Below are positions 9,503 to 17,966 of a stretch of DNA of 64,000 bases, in pieces (the first letter of the stretch is position 1; each line of letters starts with the position of its first letter). The position numbers and the translations under genes are program-made. The notes under the pieces were generated by a model. The model was given only the letters and a program-made list of their open reading frames with translations, was not told the origin of the DNA and did no database searches. The stretch is from positions 27,672-91,671 of the forward strand of contig CAZAFU010000001.1 in NCBI GenBank assembly GCA_964484475.1. The letters are read 5' to 3'. This stretch comes from Parvularcula sp964484475 (GTDB lineage: Bacteria > Pseudomonadota > Alphaproteobacteria > Caulobacterales > Parvularculaceae).

Positions 9503-10498
9503 TCAGCGCGCTTCCGAAGCGGAGTGCAGCTCGACCCGGCCGGGCCCCGCGCGCACGACTTCGATACCGAAGCCAAGCTCCAGCGCCTCGAACAGGGCAT
9601 CCACCTCGCCGACCGGAAAATAGCCGTCGATCGTGATGTCCGCCAGCGCGTCCTCGGCGATCGTGATGCGGGTATCCGTATATCGGCTCACCTCGGCGAC
9701 CACCTCTTCGAGAGGCGTCTCGGCGAAGACGAGAGAGCCGCTTCGCCAGCTCATCTCCCGTGCCAGCTCGGCTTCCAGAAGAGGTTCCACCGACCGGCGG
9801 CCATCGGCGATGACGGCGTGCTGCTTGGGGGACAGGAACAGCGGCTCGCCCTCGTCTCCGAGCACCTGGACCAGGCCTTCCTCGACCAGGACCTCTACAC
9901 GGTCCCCCTCCACGAGGACGGAGAATATCGTTCCGAGAACCTGAATGCGTTGACCGCCGGCGATCACCACGAAGGGGCGCTCGGGGTTGCGCGTGACTTC
10001 GAAGAGCGCCTCGCCCTGACCGAGCACCACCCGCCGCTCGCGGCGGTCGTAATCGACAGTCACATCAGTCCGTGTATTGAGGACAAGTGCGGAGCCATCT
10101 TCGAGCTGCCGTTCGAGCTGTTCACCGACAGCCGTCCGGATGCTGTCGCCCTCGGCGGTGCCGAGCTGCTGCAACATCAGCGTACCGGCTGCCAAAGTCC
10201 CGAGCAGCACCATCGCCGCCCCCGACGCGGTGGCGGGCCGGCGTTTGAGAAGAAGGTTCGAAGCCTCGGCAATCGAGAGCCCTCCGTGCCCCTCCTCTGG
10301 CCCGTGCAGGTCCGACACCGCCATGTGGACCTTCGCAAGCGTGAGGAAACGCTGCTCGTGCAGCGGGCTCCGGCCGCGCCACTCGCGGAATGCCTCCTGC
10401 TCGTCAGCGGACAGGTTTCCACCGTCGAGCTTGATGACCCACATCACGGCTTCCTCGTCGATCGAGGTCTGGTCGGGGAAGTGACGGAGCTTGCTCAT
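9503..10498 (-). CDS. FecR-type anti-sigma factor
   Basis: The 331-residue inner-membrane protein relays receptor occupancy to the adjacent sigma factor. The N-terminal cytoplasmic part has the DUF4880-like helix (AVMWVIKLDGGNLSADEQEAFREWR) that binds sigma. A single membrane segment lies at about residues 95-115 (GAAMVLLGTLAAGTLMLQ), and the periplasmic FecR domain follows (SIRTAVGEQLERQLEDGSALVLNT..., GQGEALFEVTRNPERPFVV) with an STN-like C-terminal end. The start at 10498 overlaps the sigma-gene stop as ATGA, implying translational coupling. The receptor gene follows after a short gap. The longer upstream frame is only overlap with the sigma gene. Confidence 0.9.
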   Translation of the reverse strand: MSKLRHFPDQTSIDEEAVMWVIKLDGGNLSADEQEAFREWRGRSPLHEQRFLTLAKVHMAVSDLHGPEEGHGGLSIAEASNLLLKRRPATASGAAMVLLGTLAAGTLMLQQLGTAEGDSIRTAVGEQLERQLEDGSALVLNTRTDVTVDYDRRERRVVLGQGEALFEVTRNPERPFVVIAGGQRIQVLGTIFSVLVEGDRVEVLVEEGLVQVLGDEGEPLFLSPKQHAVIADGRRSVEPLLEAELAREMSWRSGSLVFAETPLEEVVAEVSRYTDTRITIAEDALADITIDGYFPVGEVDALFEALELGFGIEVVRAGPGRVELHSASEAR

Positions 10499-11049
10499 CG
10501 CTGACCACCCAGCGGCTTCGCGTCGTCGTCGAAGCGATCCCCGTCCTCTGTCATTGCCTGATGAAGAGCGATCGTCGCCTTGGCGAGATGCTTCTCGACC
10601 GTGCTGACGGCGATGCCGAGGCGGCCGGCGATCTCCTTGTAGCTCAGTCCTTCGAAATGACGCATCATAAACACTTCCCGCGGTCTCGCCGACATGCCCT
10701 CGAGACATCCGGCGACCAGACGCAGCCGCTCGCGTGACTCCACCGTACGAACGCCATCCGGCCTATCTCCAGAAAGCGTCTCGATGTCGATATCCTCCAC
10801 TGTCTGGGCAAGAAAAGTCGCGCGACGCCGATTGCTTTTGTAACAGACGGTGCGGGCGACGCGGTAAAGGTAGGCTCCGGGCTCGTCGAGCTGCTCATCG
10901 CCCTTGGCCCTGTGGGCGTTGAGGAAAGTCTCTTGTAGAAGGTCCTCGATCTCGTCCTGCGAGAAGGCCAGCCGCGTGATCATGCGGGCGAGACGCGGTT
11001 TGATGGAGAGAAAAGTCTCGGCGATGCCGCCGGATTTTCGCTTGCCCAT
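10495..11049 (-). CDS. ECF sigma factor, FecI type
   Basis: The 184-residue sigma-70 family member has region 2 (SQDEIEDLLQETFLNAHR; then GAYLYRVARTVCYKSNRRR for promoter melting) and region 4 with its helix-turn-helix (GLSYKEIAGRLGIAVSTVEKHLAKA). It is the first gene of the operon sigma - anti-sigma - TonB receptor - trehalase, in the order typical of FecI/FecR/FecA surface signalling. It probably activates the receptor gene and possibly itself. The last four bases overlap the fecR-like start. Confidence 0.92.
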   Translation of the reverse strand: MGKRKSGGIAETFLSIKPRLARMITRLAFSQDEIEDLLQETFLNAHRAKGDEQLDEPGAYLYRVARTVCYKSNRRRATFLAQTVEDIDIETLSGDRPDGVRTVESRERLRLVAGCLEGMSARPREVFMMRHFEGLSYKEIAGRLGIAVSTVEKHLAKATIALHQAMTEDGDRFDDDAKPLGGQR

Positions 11050-11074
11050 TGTGTTTCGTCCCAGAATTCCCGGC

Positions 11075-11108
11075 CTGACGCCAAGCGGTGCTTCAACGGT
11101 AGCGTCAG
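11075..11108. repeat. Inverted repeat upstream of sigma gene
   Basis: CTGACGC (11075-11081) and GCGTCAG (11102-11108) form a 7-bp inverted repeat with a 20-base gap, 26 bases before the sigma-factor start. It may be an operator, but such short repeats also occur by chance. Confidence 0.3.
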
Positions 11109-11236
11109 ACCGGGCAGGTTTGAAGCGCCAGCGGCTGATGAGGCGACTGCTGCGCCCCGGGGAAGGTCACTGACCAGTCGGGCTGGTTCGTGAAAGTGAA
11201 GGGTACCGATCGCGATGCGACCCTGGTTTGGGAGAT

Positions 11237-13813
11237 TCAGTCCGTCGTCTCGAGATGATTCGCCTTTGGGGAGCTCAAGGCTTTCCGGATAGCCGCCCTG
11301 TATGCGCTGTCGGCAGCTTCCAACCGCGCAATGACTTTGTCGAAGTCAGCCCGGCCATGGAGGCCGTCGTAGAGGGGATTGTATTCGACGTTCAGCCGTC
11401 CACCGTATCCGGCCGCAGCATAGGTGGCGAGATACTCGACGGCGGCATCGTCCTGCCCTTCGAGGGCGGCAAGGCTCGCCGCCGCCATGTAATCCGAGGG
11501 TTCCCACCCTTCCTCGCCCAACCCGTCGACATGGGAGGTAAGCCTTTCCCTGATCTGGTCAGCGAGGGGATCGTTGGCGGCCTCGAACGCCACGACCATC
11601 GATGCCGCGTGAGCGCTCGCCCATCCCGGCAAGGGGTTTGCACCGAGGACGTCCCATTGTTCGATCAACGCCGCGAATGCCATGCGTGCCGTCTCCAGGT
11701 CGCCGGTGAGAAAAGCGGCACGCGCGTCGGGGAGGGTCCTGCCGGGATCGGGCGGAAGGAGCTCGCCCCTCAGCGCAAGGACGAGTGCCCGCTGGCCACG
11801 ATCGCTTGCCACCTCTGCGGCGAGATCGAGGAGACCGATGTCGACATAGGTCTCGAACAGGCCATTGAGCGCATGGGCGTAGCCTGGCGCGATGGCGAGC
11901 GCTGCGGAGAACCCTTCGAAGGACGCCACGGGATCACCGGCATTGAGCGCCATAAGGCCCACCATCATGTGCGAAGCGGGGGTCTTGCTGTTCCACCGCG
12001 CATTGTCCCGGGCCGTGGCGAGAGCCTCCCCGTGCTGGCCCGAGGCCGACTGTGCGAGCGCAAGATTTGCAAGTGTGGCTGGCGAGAGCGGGTCGACAAG
12101 CCGTGCTTGCCGGAACATCTCGATCGCGTCCTCGTACCGGCCCATGCCGATGAAGAGTCCGCCGCGCCGTTGCAGAACCCTTGCGTCGTTCGGATCCCGC
12201 GCAAAGGCTTCGTTCGCATACTGTAGGCCTTCGTCGAAGTTCATCTCGCGCATGGCAAGCCCCGCGGCCGTGAGCCTGGCGTCGACCGAAGCCGGATCCA
12301 GGGCCAGCGCCTGATCGATCCGCCCCCGGGCAAGCATGTAGGCTTCTTCGCGGTCTGCGCCGCCGTAATCCACAGAAAGGAAGTGAACCTCGGCAAGACC
12401 TGCATAGGCTGGTGCGAACGCAGGGTCAGCCTCGATTGCCCGTTCGAATGCGTCGCGTGCCGCGACAAGGGAGGCGGGCGTCCTCTGCTCGGCCAGCATC
12501 CGGCCCTGCAGGACGGCGTCGAGGGCCGCGAGGGAGCTCGTCCGCTCACCGGGTTCGACCAGCTCGCTCGGCAGGCTCCTGCCAGTCAGCGCCATCATGA
12601 CGGCTTCCGCGACTTCGTCCTGGATCGCAAAGATGCCGTCGGCCGTCATCGGACGGTCGTAGGTCTCGGCCCAGATGTGTTGGTCGGTCGCGACATCGAT
12701 GAGTTGCACCGTCACACGGAGCGTATCGCCCGACAGGCTGACCGAACCTTCGAGGACGTGCCCTACCCCGAGCGTCCTGCCGATGTCACTGATATCGGCA
12801 CCGCGCTCCGCAATCGCGAAGGCCGACATACGCGAGGCCACCCGCAAGCCATCGACCTGTGCAAGGACGCGAAGGATCTGCTCGGCCACGCCGTCCGAGA
12901 AGTAGGCCTGGTCGGTTTCGGGGGAGAAATCCTGGAACGGCAGCACGGCCACGGAAATGACGGGATCCGCCGGGCCGCGGGGAAGCGCAGGCAGGTCAGG
13001 GGACTGATTTCCTTGAAGGAGCAGGATACCACTCAGAAACGCCACCAGCACGAGACCCGCAAGGATCGCAGCGTCCTGCGTTCGATTGGGTCCAGCAGGC
13101 TCGGCCAGGGCCGGTCCCGTCCTCCGCACGCCATCTGGCGTCAATTCAAAAGCCCAGGCCAGCAGAATGACCAGCGGCAAGGCGGCCGCGAGGAAGACAA
13201 AGAAAGCCTTCAGCACCCAGCTCGGCGCACCGAACACCGGGAGAACGGCGACGGACACCTGAACGAGCAACCACGCCACCACCGCGTAGGCCGCTGTGAC
13301 CCGAACCACGTTCCGACGCTTCAGCTCCCGCCAAAACTGCCCCACCCCGGACCTCCGCCGTCCTGTTGGGGACGAATCTTCGTTCAGAAGGCCGTGCCCG
13401 TTGCCCCCAACCGGTCCGGCCGCGTCGTTGGGAGGAAGCGACGCCGAAACCTTCACGCAGTTCGGAGGAACATTCCCGGAATGCGTGACGTCCTTGCGAA
13501 AGCGGTAGCCAAGTCCGTGTTTGGTCTCGATCCACTCAGGGGCCCGGGCATCGTCACCCAACGCCCGGCGAACCTCCCGGATCGCAGTTGTCAGGGCAGC
13601 GTCCGACACCACAAAGCCGCCCCAGGCGCGGGTGAAGAGTTCGTCCTTCGAAACGACCCGCCCGGCCCGTTCCATGAGCAGGGCCAGAATCGCATGCGGC
13701 TTCGCAGTCAGCCCCAAGGGCTTTCCGTCGAGCGAGGCTTCCCGATCCTCGAGATCCAGGCATAGCCTGTCCGCGATCAGGTAACGGCCCGATAATTCGG
13801 TCGTCTCCGTCAC
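11237..13813 (-). CDS. Membrane-bound wHTH transcription regulator with FlgO/TolB-like and TPR domains
   Basis: The product is about 858 residues from a GTG at 13813; the start is uncertain, and another GTG lies at 13840. It begins with an OmpR/CadC-type winged helix (LTAKPHAILALLMERAGRVVSKDELFTRAWGG to ETKHGLGYRF). A membrane module follows (RRNVVRVTAAYAVVAWLL, then further hydrophobic helices ending FELTPDGVRRT), then one more membrane helix before a periplasmic FlgO/TolB-N-like domain (ISVAVLPFQDFSPETDQAYFSDGVAEQI) and about 350 residues of TPRs. CadC-like proteins of this architecture sense an extracytoplasmic state and bind DNA from the membrane. It is divergent from the exported TPR gene at 14444, a possible target. 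The signal sensed is unknown. Confidence 0.85.
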   Translation of the reverse strand: MTETTELSGRYLIADRLCLDLEDREASLDGKPLGLTAKPHAILALLMERAGRVVSKDELFTRAWGGFVVSDAALTTAIREVRRALGDDARAPEWIETKHGLGYRFRKDVTHSGNVPPNCVKVSASLPPNDAAGPVGGNGHGLLNEDSSPTGRRRSGVGQFWRELKRRNVVRVTAAYAVVAWLLVQVSVAVLPVFGAPSWVLKAFFVFLAAALPLVILLAWAFELTPDGVRRTGPALAEPAGPNRTQDAAILAGLVLVAFLSGILLLQGNQSPDLPALPRGPADPVISVAVLPFQDFSPETDQAYFSDGVAEQILRVLAQVDGLRVASRMSAFAIAERGADISDIGRTLGVGHVLEGSVSLSGDTLRVTVQLIDVATDQHIWAETYDRPMTADGIFAIQDEVAEAVMMALTGRSLPSELVEPGERTSSLAALDAVLQGRMLAEQRTPASLVAARDAFERAIEADPAFAPAYAGLAEVHFLSVDYGGADREEAYMLARGRIDQALALDPASVDARLTAAGLAMREMNFDEGLQYANEAFARDPNDARVLQRRGGLFIGMGRYEDAIEMFRQARLVDPLSPATLANLALAQSASGQHGEALATARDNARWNSKTPASHMMVGLMALNAGDPVASFEGFSAALAIAPGYAHALNGLFETYVDIGLLDLAAEVASDRGQRALVLALRGELLPPDPGRTLPDARAAFLTGDLETARMAFAALIEQWDVLGANPLPGWASAHAASMVVAFEAANDPLADQIRERLTSHVDGLGEEGWEPSDYMAAASLAALEGQDDAAVEYLATYAAAGYGGRLNVEYNPLYDGLHGRADFDKVIARLEAADSAYRAAIRKALSSPKANHLETTD

Positions 13814-14443
13814 GTCCGCCTGACTCCCCGATCCGATCACGCTGGCGTGGCGCGACCGAGGCCCCCGGTCCCATTCTGAACCTCTACGGTCGGCGATACC
13901 ACCACTTTTCAGATTTTCCTCAGAACTCCCACAACCCCACCTTGTACTGGATCCTCTCACCGCCTGCTGACTGTTGGTCCCAGGATGTTGATCGGTATCG
14001 GTTTTTATCCGTGCAGGGATACAATCACGCTTCTGTCCGGCCGAACTGCCGAATTCAGGACATTCTCAAGCAAGCCGATGAGAAAGGTCGCATCGTCACC
14101 TCAACGGCCATGGCTTCCGCATGCGGCCGGAATGAGAGAATGACGATGCCCGATCTGTCAGTCGCCTTGCCTGGAGCCGCCTTCCCCATGGACGGGGATT
14201 GTCGTGGCCGACCTCCGCGTGGTCCGGAACCTCCGGCAGGCCTTCCCGGGCATGTCCGCGGCCGAGGCTGCCCTGCGAAAGGACCGTCCCCTCTCCGACC
14301 GGTCCTCACGGCCTCTCCCGTGCCCCTGCCGACAACATCGCTCGCGGGGAGGGCATCCATCACCGTCCGGCGGGAACGCCCTGCCCTGTCCCGTCCGTCA
14401 TGACCCACTGCGCTCACCCCATCACTCTTTCAGGAGACACATC
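13814..14443. other. Divergent promoter region, no gene seen
   Basis: This spacing between the wHTH regulator and the exported TPR gene contains only short frames with no recognisable protein. It should carry both promoters. I saw no strong palindrome or terminator in it. An in-frame upstream extension of the TPR gene from 14204 has no signal peptide or family features and is rejected as coding. Confidence 0.5.
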
Positions 14444-16219
14444 ATGAAACGCCGACTCATTCTCACCGCCGCTGCGGTTCCGGCTTGCACGGCCGCCCTT
14501 CTTCTCACCGTCGAGCGCTCACCCGCAGGCGTGCCCTTCATCGAGCCGAGCGCTATCGCCCGGGCGCAGTGCGGGCGAGCTCCGGATGCGCTGTCCCAGC
14601 GGCGGGCGTTGTTCGTTTCGGCGGCGAAAGCCTATGCGGGTCCAGCCACAGGGAGTGGTCAAGGCGCCTTGCCCGACACCGTTCCGGGGTTCCACTACGA
14701 TGCGGGCACGGACGTCGCCGAGGCGCAGGCCTGGTTCGACCGGGGACTTGCGGATCTCTTCAACTTCCATCACGGCGCGGCCGTCAATGCGTTCAGGCAG
14801 GCCCAAGCGGCTGATCCCGAATGTGCGCTCTGCTATTGGGGCGAGGCTTTGGCGCTTGGCCCGAACATCAATGCACCGATGAACCCGGCCGATATGCCGG
14901 CTGCGTTCGAGGCAACGCTCGCCGCGCAGGCGCGCATGGCCGATGCGTCGCCACAGGCGCGTGCACTCATCGAAGCGCTTTCCCGGCGCTACACGGACGA
15001 TGTGGAGGCCGAACGCGCGCCTCTCGACGCTGCCTTCGCCGACGCCATGGACGAAGCCGCGCGGGCCTTTCCACAAGACGACTTCATCCAGGTTCTCGCA
15101 GCCGAAGCCAACATGGACACCCAGCCCTGGGACTACTGGGCCGTGGCCGGACGCGAGCCGCATGGCCGCACCGCGCGGACGATCGAGCTTCTTGAAACCG
15201 TACTGGACCGCGCACCGCAATACGCCCCCGCAATACATCTCTACATTCACATCACGGAGGCCTCCGAGGATCCCTACCGCTCCCTTCCCTATGCGGACCG
15301 TCTGGCCGAACTGGCGCCGGGGCTTGGGCATTTGATCCACATGCCTTCGCACGCCTACTTCCGTGTAGGCCGTTACGAGGACTCGCTCGAACGGAATATC
15401 GATGCGGTCGCTGCCGATGAGGAATTGATTGGCCGCGGCGAGGCCAGTGAATTCTACGAGTACGGCTATTACACCCACAACGTCCACTTCGCCCTGACAT
15501 CTTCACAAATGGGTGGGGACGGAGAAACGGCCCTCCGAATGGCCGAGAAACTGGATGCCAAACTGCCGATCGAAATGGCCGTCGCCGCGCCCTGGGTGCA
15601 GCCGATCAAGGCCGCGCCCTACTACGCGCTGGTCCAGTTCGGAAAACCGGACGACATCCTGGCGCTGCCCGATCCCGGTGACGACCTTCCGTTCTTGAAG
15701 GCAGCCTGGCATTACGCCCGCGGTGAGGCGTTCGCTCGCTCGAGGCAACCAGACCGGGCCCTGGCAGAAGCCGCAGAGATCGAAAAACTCGAAACCGAAG
15801 CCGACTTCGCAGACCTGATCGGCGGCGGCGTTCCCGCCCCGGAAGTCCTTGCTATCAGCCGCCTGACAATCAAGGGGCGGGCGGCTGCCATGGAGGGTGA
15901 CCTGCAAACAGCGATCGCAGCCATGGAGGAAGCCACGGCCTTGCAGGAAGCCATGCCATATATGGAACCGCCGTGGTGGTACTATCCCAGCAGGCAGACC
16001 CTCGCCGCCTATCTCCTCGCGGATGGCCAGACCGAACGGGCAGAACAACTGTTCATCGAAACCCTGGCCCAGTCACCCAACAACGCCTGGGTATTGTTCG
16101 GGCTCAGCGAGGTCTATGCGACCGAGGGCGACAGGGCCTCGCGCCGTTATGCCAGAAGGCTGTTCGACAAGGCCTGGCTCGGCAACAGGCGCAACGCACC
16201 GGAGTTGTTGGAACTGTGA
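14444..16219 (+). CDS. Exported tetratricopeptide-repeat protein
   Basis: The 591-residue product starts at an ATG with AGGAGA eight bases upstream and has a signal-anchor-like N-terminus (RRLILTAAAVPACTAALLL). It contains repeated helical pairs typical of TPRs: AWFDRGLADLFNFHHGAAVNAFRQAQAADPECALCYWGEALALGPN near residues 85-130, and a C-terminal unit (AEQLFIETLAQSPNNAWVLFGLSEVYATEGD). This combination, with the FNFHHGAA and CALCYWGEA motifs, is seen in a widespread uncharacterised periplasmic TPR family. The divergent wHTH-TPR regulator may control it. No enzymatic motif was found. Confidence 0.75.
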   Translation: MKRRLILTAAAVPACTAALLLTVERSPAGVPFIEPSAIARAQCGRAPDALSQRRALFVSAAKAYAGPATGSGQGALPDTVPGFHYDAGTDVAEAQAWFDRGLADLFNFHHGAAVNAFRQAQAADPECALCYWGEALALGPNINAPMNPADMPAAFEATLAAQARMADASPQARALIEALSRRYTDDVEAERAPLDAAFADAMDEAARAFPQDDFIQVLAAEANMDTQPWDYWAVAGREPHGRTARTIELLETVLDRAPQYAPAIHLYIHITEASEDPYRSLPYADRLAELAPGLGHLIHMPSHAYFRVGRYEDSLERNIDAVAADEELIGRGEASEFYEYGYYTHNVHFALTSSQMGGDGETALRMAEKLDAKLPIEMAVAAPWVQPIKAAPYYALVQFGKPDDILALPDPGDDLPFLKAAWHYARGEAFARSRQPDRALAEAAEIEKLETEADFADLIGGGVPAPEVLAISRLTIKGRAAAMEGDLQTAIAAMEEATALQEAMPYMEPPWWYYPSRQTLAAYLLADGQTERAEQLFIETLAQSPNNAWVLFGLSEVYATEGDRASRRYARRLFDKAWLGNRRNAPELLEL

Positions 16220-16415
16220 GAAGACGGGCCACTGCCGCGGGGCTGATCCGTCTGCAGATGTCCTGAAGTTTCCCCTCCGGCTACTGAGCGGCGCCTTGGG
16301 GGTCCGGAAGGATTGGAGAAGTTCAGCCTCTTTTGAGACCAAAGGTGACACGGAAATCCGGGTCCGACCGCACGGTCGATACTCGACGCGCGGCCTGACC
16401 AGCTCGTTGAACCGA

Positions 16416-17453
16416 CTAGGTCGCGCCCGGATTCTGGATGGGTGGCGGGTTCTCTCTCCGCCTCTGGTTGTTCTCGTCGAAGATGCTTGGCGTACGTTCC
16501 CTCAGCTGGTCCTGGCGCGAGGCGGGATCCGGTTCACGAACGCGGATGCGGTCCTCCGCCGGCGCGAGTTCACCGGGCGGCGCGACCTCGGCGAGGATCG
16601 AGGCGGAAACGCCGTCACGTTCCTTGAGGTAGGCATCGACATAGGGCCGGGCAGCATCCTGATCGGCGAACCGCCAGGTCCCCTGCAGGGAGCCTTCGAT
16701 GACCAGGGCATAAACGGCCTTTTCGATGGCGCGGCGTACTGCGAGCTGCGGCGGCTCGTTGGCTGTGATCCCCGCTTCGATTTCCAGAAGCTTGTCGATC
16801 TCGACGAAGCGGAAAGCTCCGCCCTGCAAGGAAACCGAGGCAATGTTTTTCGACGCCGTCACCGAGCGGAGGAGCCGGCCGTTCTGGGTGCTGGCCGCAC
16901 GAAGAGCGACGGTCACGCGATCATGCTGATAGGCCGTCGAGCCGCCGATCCCGAGATATCGAGCTCCGAGCCCGCCCGTATGGGTGTTGGTCTCGTAGGA
17001 GACGACGCCGCCTTCGAGCAGTATCGGCGCGTAAAGAAGAGGCGGCGGCGGCGCCAGTGGCGCGCCGTCAGGCCCCAGATATTGCTGCCTCGTCGACCGG
17101 ATCAGCTGGCGCTCGCGCAGGAGGTTGTCGAGGCCCGCCCGCTCGAGAACGATGAACCACTGTCCCCTTCCGACTTCCTGCAAAGCCTCGATCAACATGG
17201 CGACGGCGCCCTGGGTCACCGCGCGGCTGTATTCGGGGAACTGCTGATTGGGTTTGTGCTGCCCCGTGAGGTCGGGAAAGTCGTAGACCGCCACGATGAT
17301 AGGCTCGGGCGGCGGAGGTAGTTCGTGTAGAGATCTCTCCGTTTTCGTCTCGAGAGCGAGCTGCGGCTCGCCTCCCTGGAACGGCTTGTGTGCGCAGGCC
17401 GTCAGACTGACCGCGAGCAAGGCGGTCAGGGCCATCCTTCCCAGAACCCTCAT
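16416..17453 (-). CDS. csgG: CsgG curli secretion channel lipoprotein
   Basis: The 345-residue protein is the outer-membrane nonameric pore for curlin export. It has a lipoprotein signal with lipobox LTAC (Cys20), a VYDFPDLTGQHKPN segment, the conserved VTQGAVAMLIEALQEVGRGQWFIVLERAGLDNLLRERQLIR block and the GGVVSYETNTHTGG transmembrane-hairpin region. E. coli CsgG is about 277 residues. The extra length here is mainly a Pro/Arg/Glu-rich tail after about residue 285 and a Pro-rich insertion (PDGAPLAPPPP). It starts 12 bases after the csgF stop and is last in the operon curlin - csgF - csgG. Confidence 0.93.
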   Translation of the reverse strand: MRVLGRMALTALLAVSLTACAHKPFQGGEPQLALETKTERSLHELPPPPEPIIVAVYDFPDLTGQHKPNQQFPEYSRAVTQGAVAMLIEALQEVGRGQWFIVLERAGLDNLLRERQLIRSTRQQYLGPDGAPLAPPPPLLYAPILLEGGVVSYETNTHTGGLGARYLGIGGSTAYQHDRVTVALRAASTQNGRLLRSVTASKNIASVSLQGGAFRFVEIDKLLEIEAGITANEPPQLAVRRAIEKAVYALVIEGSLQGTWRFADQDAARPYVDAYLKERDGVSASILAEVAPPGELAPAEDRIRVREPDPASRQDQLRERTPSIFDENNQRRRENPPPIQNPGAT

Positions 17454-17465
17454 GATGTCGCCCGA

Positions 17466-17870
17466 CTAAAAGGCCGGTGCGGGAATCTCGATGACGGTCT
17501 CGCCTCCGGTGACGAGATCGATGATCGTCAGCTCGACGAAATTGCCGATCCGTTCGAAACGGATCTCGAGGTCGCCGACCGGAATGATACCCGAGTCCTG
17601 AGGGTTCTCGCCGAAAAGCCTGTCCTCGATCTCAGCCGACACACGGCCCAGCAGGCGCGCTTGCAGACCGCCCTGAAAGTCGTCGATCGGATCGATACGC
17701 ACATCGTCGTGCTGGTTCTGGAGCTGGGCCTGCCCGAGCAGGAACTCACCGTTGAAGGGGTTTCCCCCGAAGTTCGGGTTCACGGGCTGGTAGACCAGAT
17801 CGCCGGCAGCCGCCGAGCCCAGCGACAACGCGACGGCGCCGGTGGCCCATAGAATGTGAAGTGATCTCAT
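17466..17870 (-). CDS. csgF: CsgF curli assembly factor
   Basis: The 134-residue exported protein has a signal peptide (about residues 1-22, LSLGSAAAG) followed by the CsgF hallmark QPVNPNFGGNPFNG. In known curli systems that segment plugs into the CsgG channel and links curlin secretion to surface nucleation. The C-terminal domain (LEIRFERIGNFVELTIIDLVTGGETVIEIP) also fits. The start at 17870 was chosen because it directly precedes the signal peptide; the longer frame adds 26 residues without signal character. It lies between the giant curlin gene and csgG. Confidence 0.93.
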   Translation of the reverse strand: MRSLHILWATGAVALSLGSAAAGDLVYQPVNPNFGGNPFNGEFLLGQAQLQNQHDDVRIDPIDDFQGGLQARLLGRVSAEIEDRLFGENPQDSGIIPVGDLEIRFERIGNFVELTIIDLVTGGETVIEIPAPAF

Positions 17871-17966
17871 CCGCTCGCTCCGGTTCTTTGAGAATTGAAG
17901 TAAGGCGCGGGTGCCGGGGGGCGAGTTCTTTCTGCACCCCAAAAGCACCCGGTTGGAGGGCCCTCA

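Noticed and set aside
13961..14443. In-frame upstream extension of the exported TPR gene (from 14204) and frames on the other strand
   Set aside because: No family features and no ribosome-binding site, whereas the ATG at 14444 has AGGAGA and leads into a signal-like sequence.
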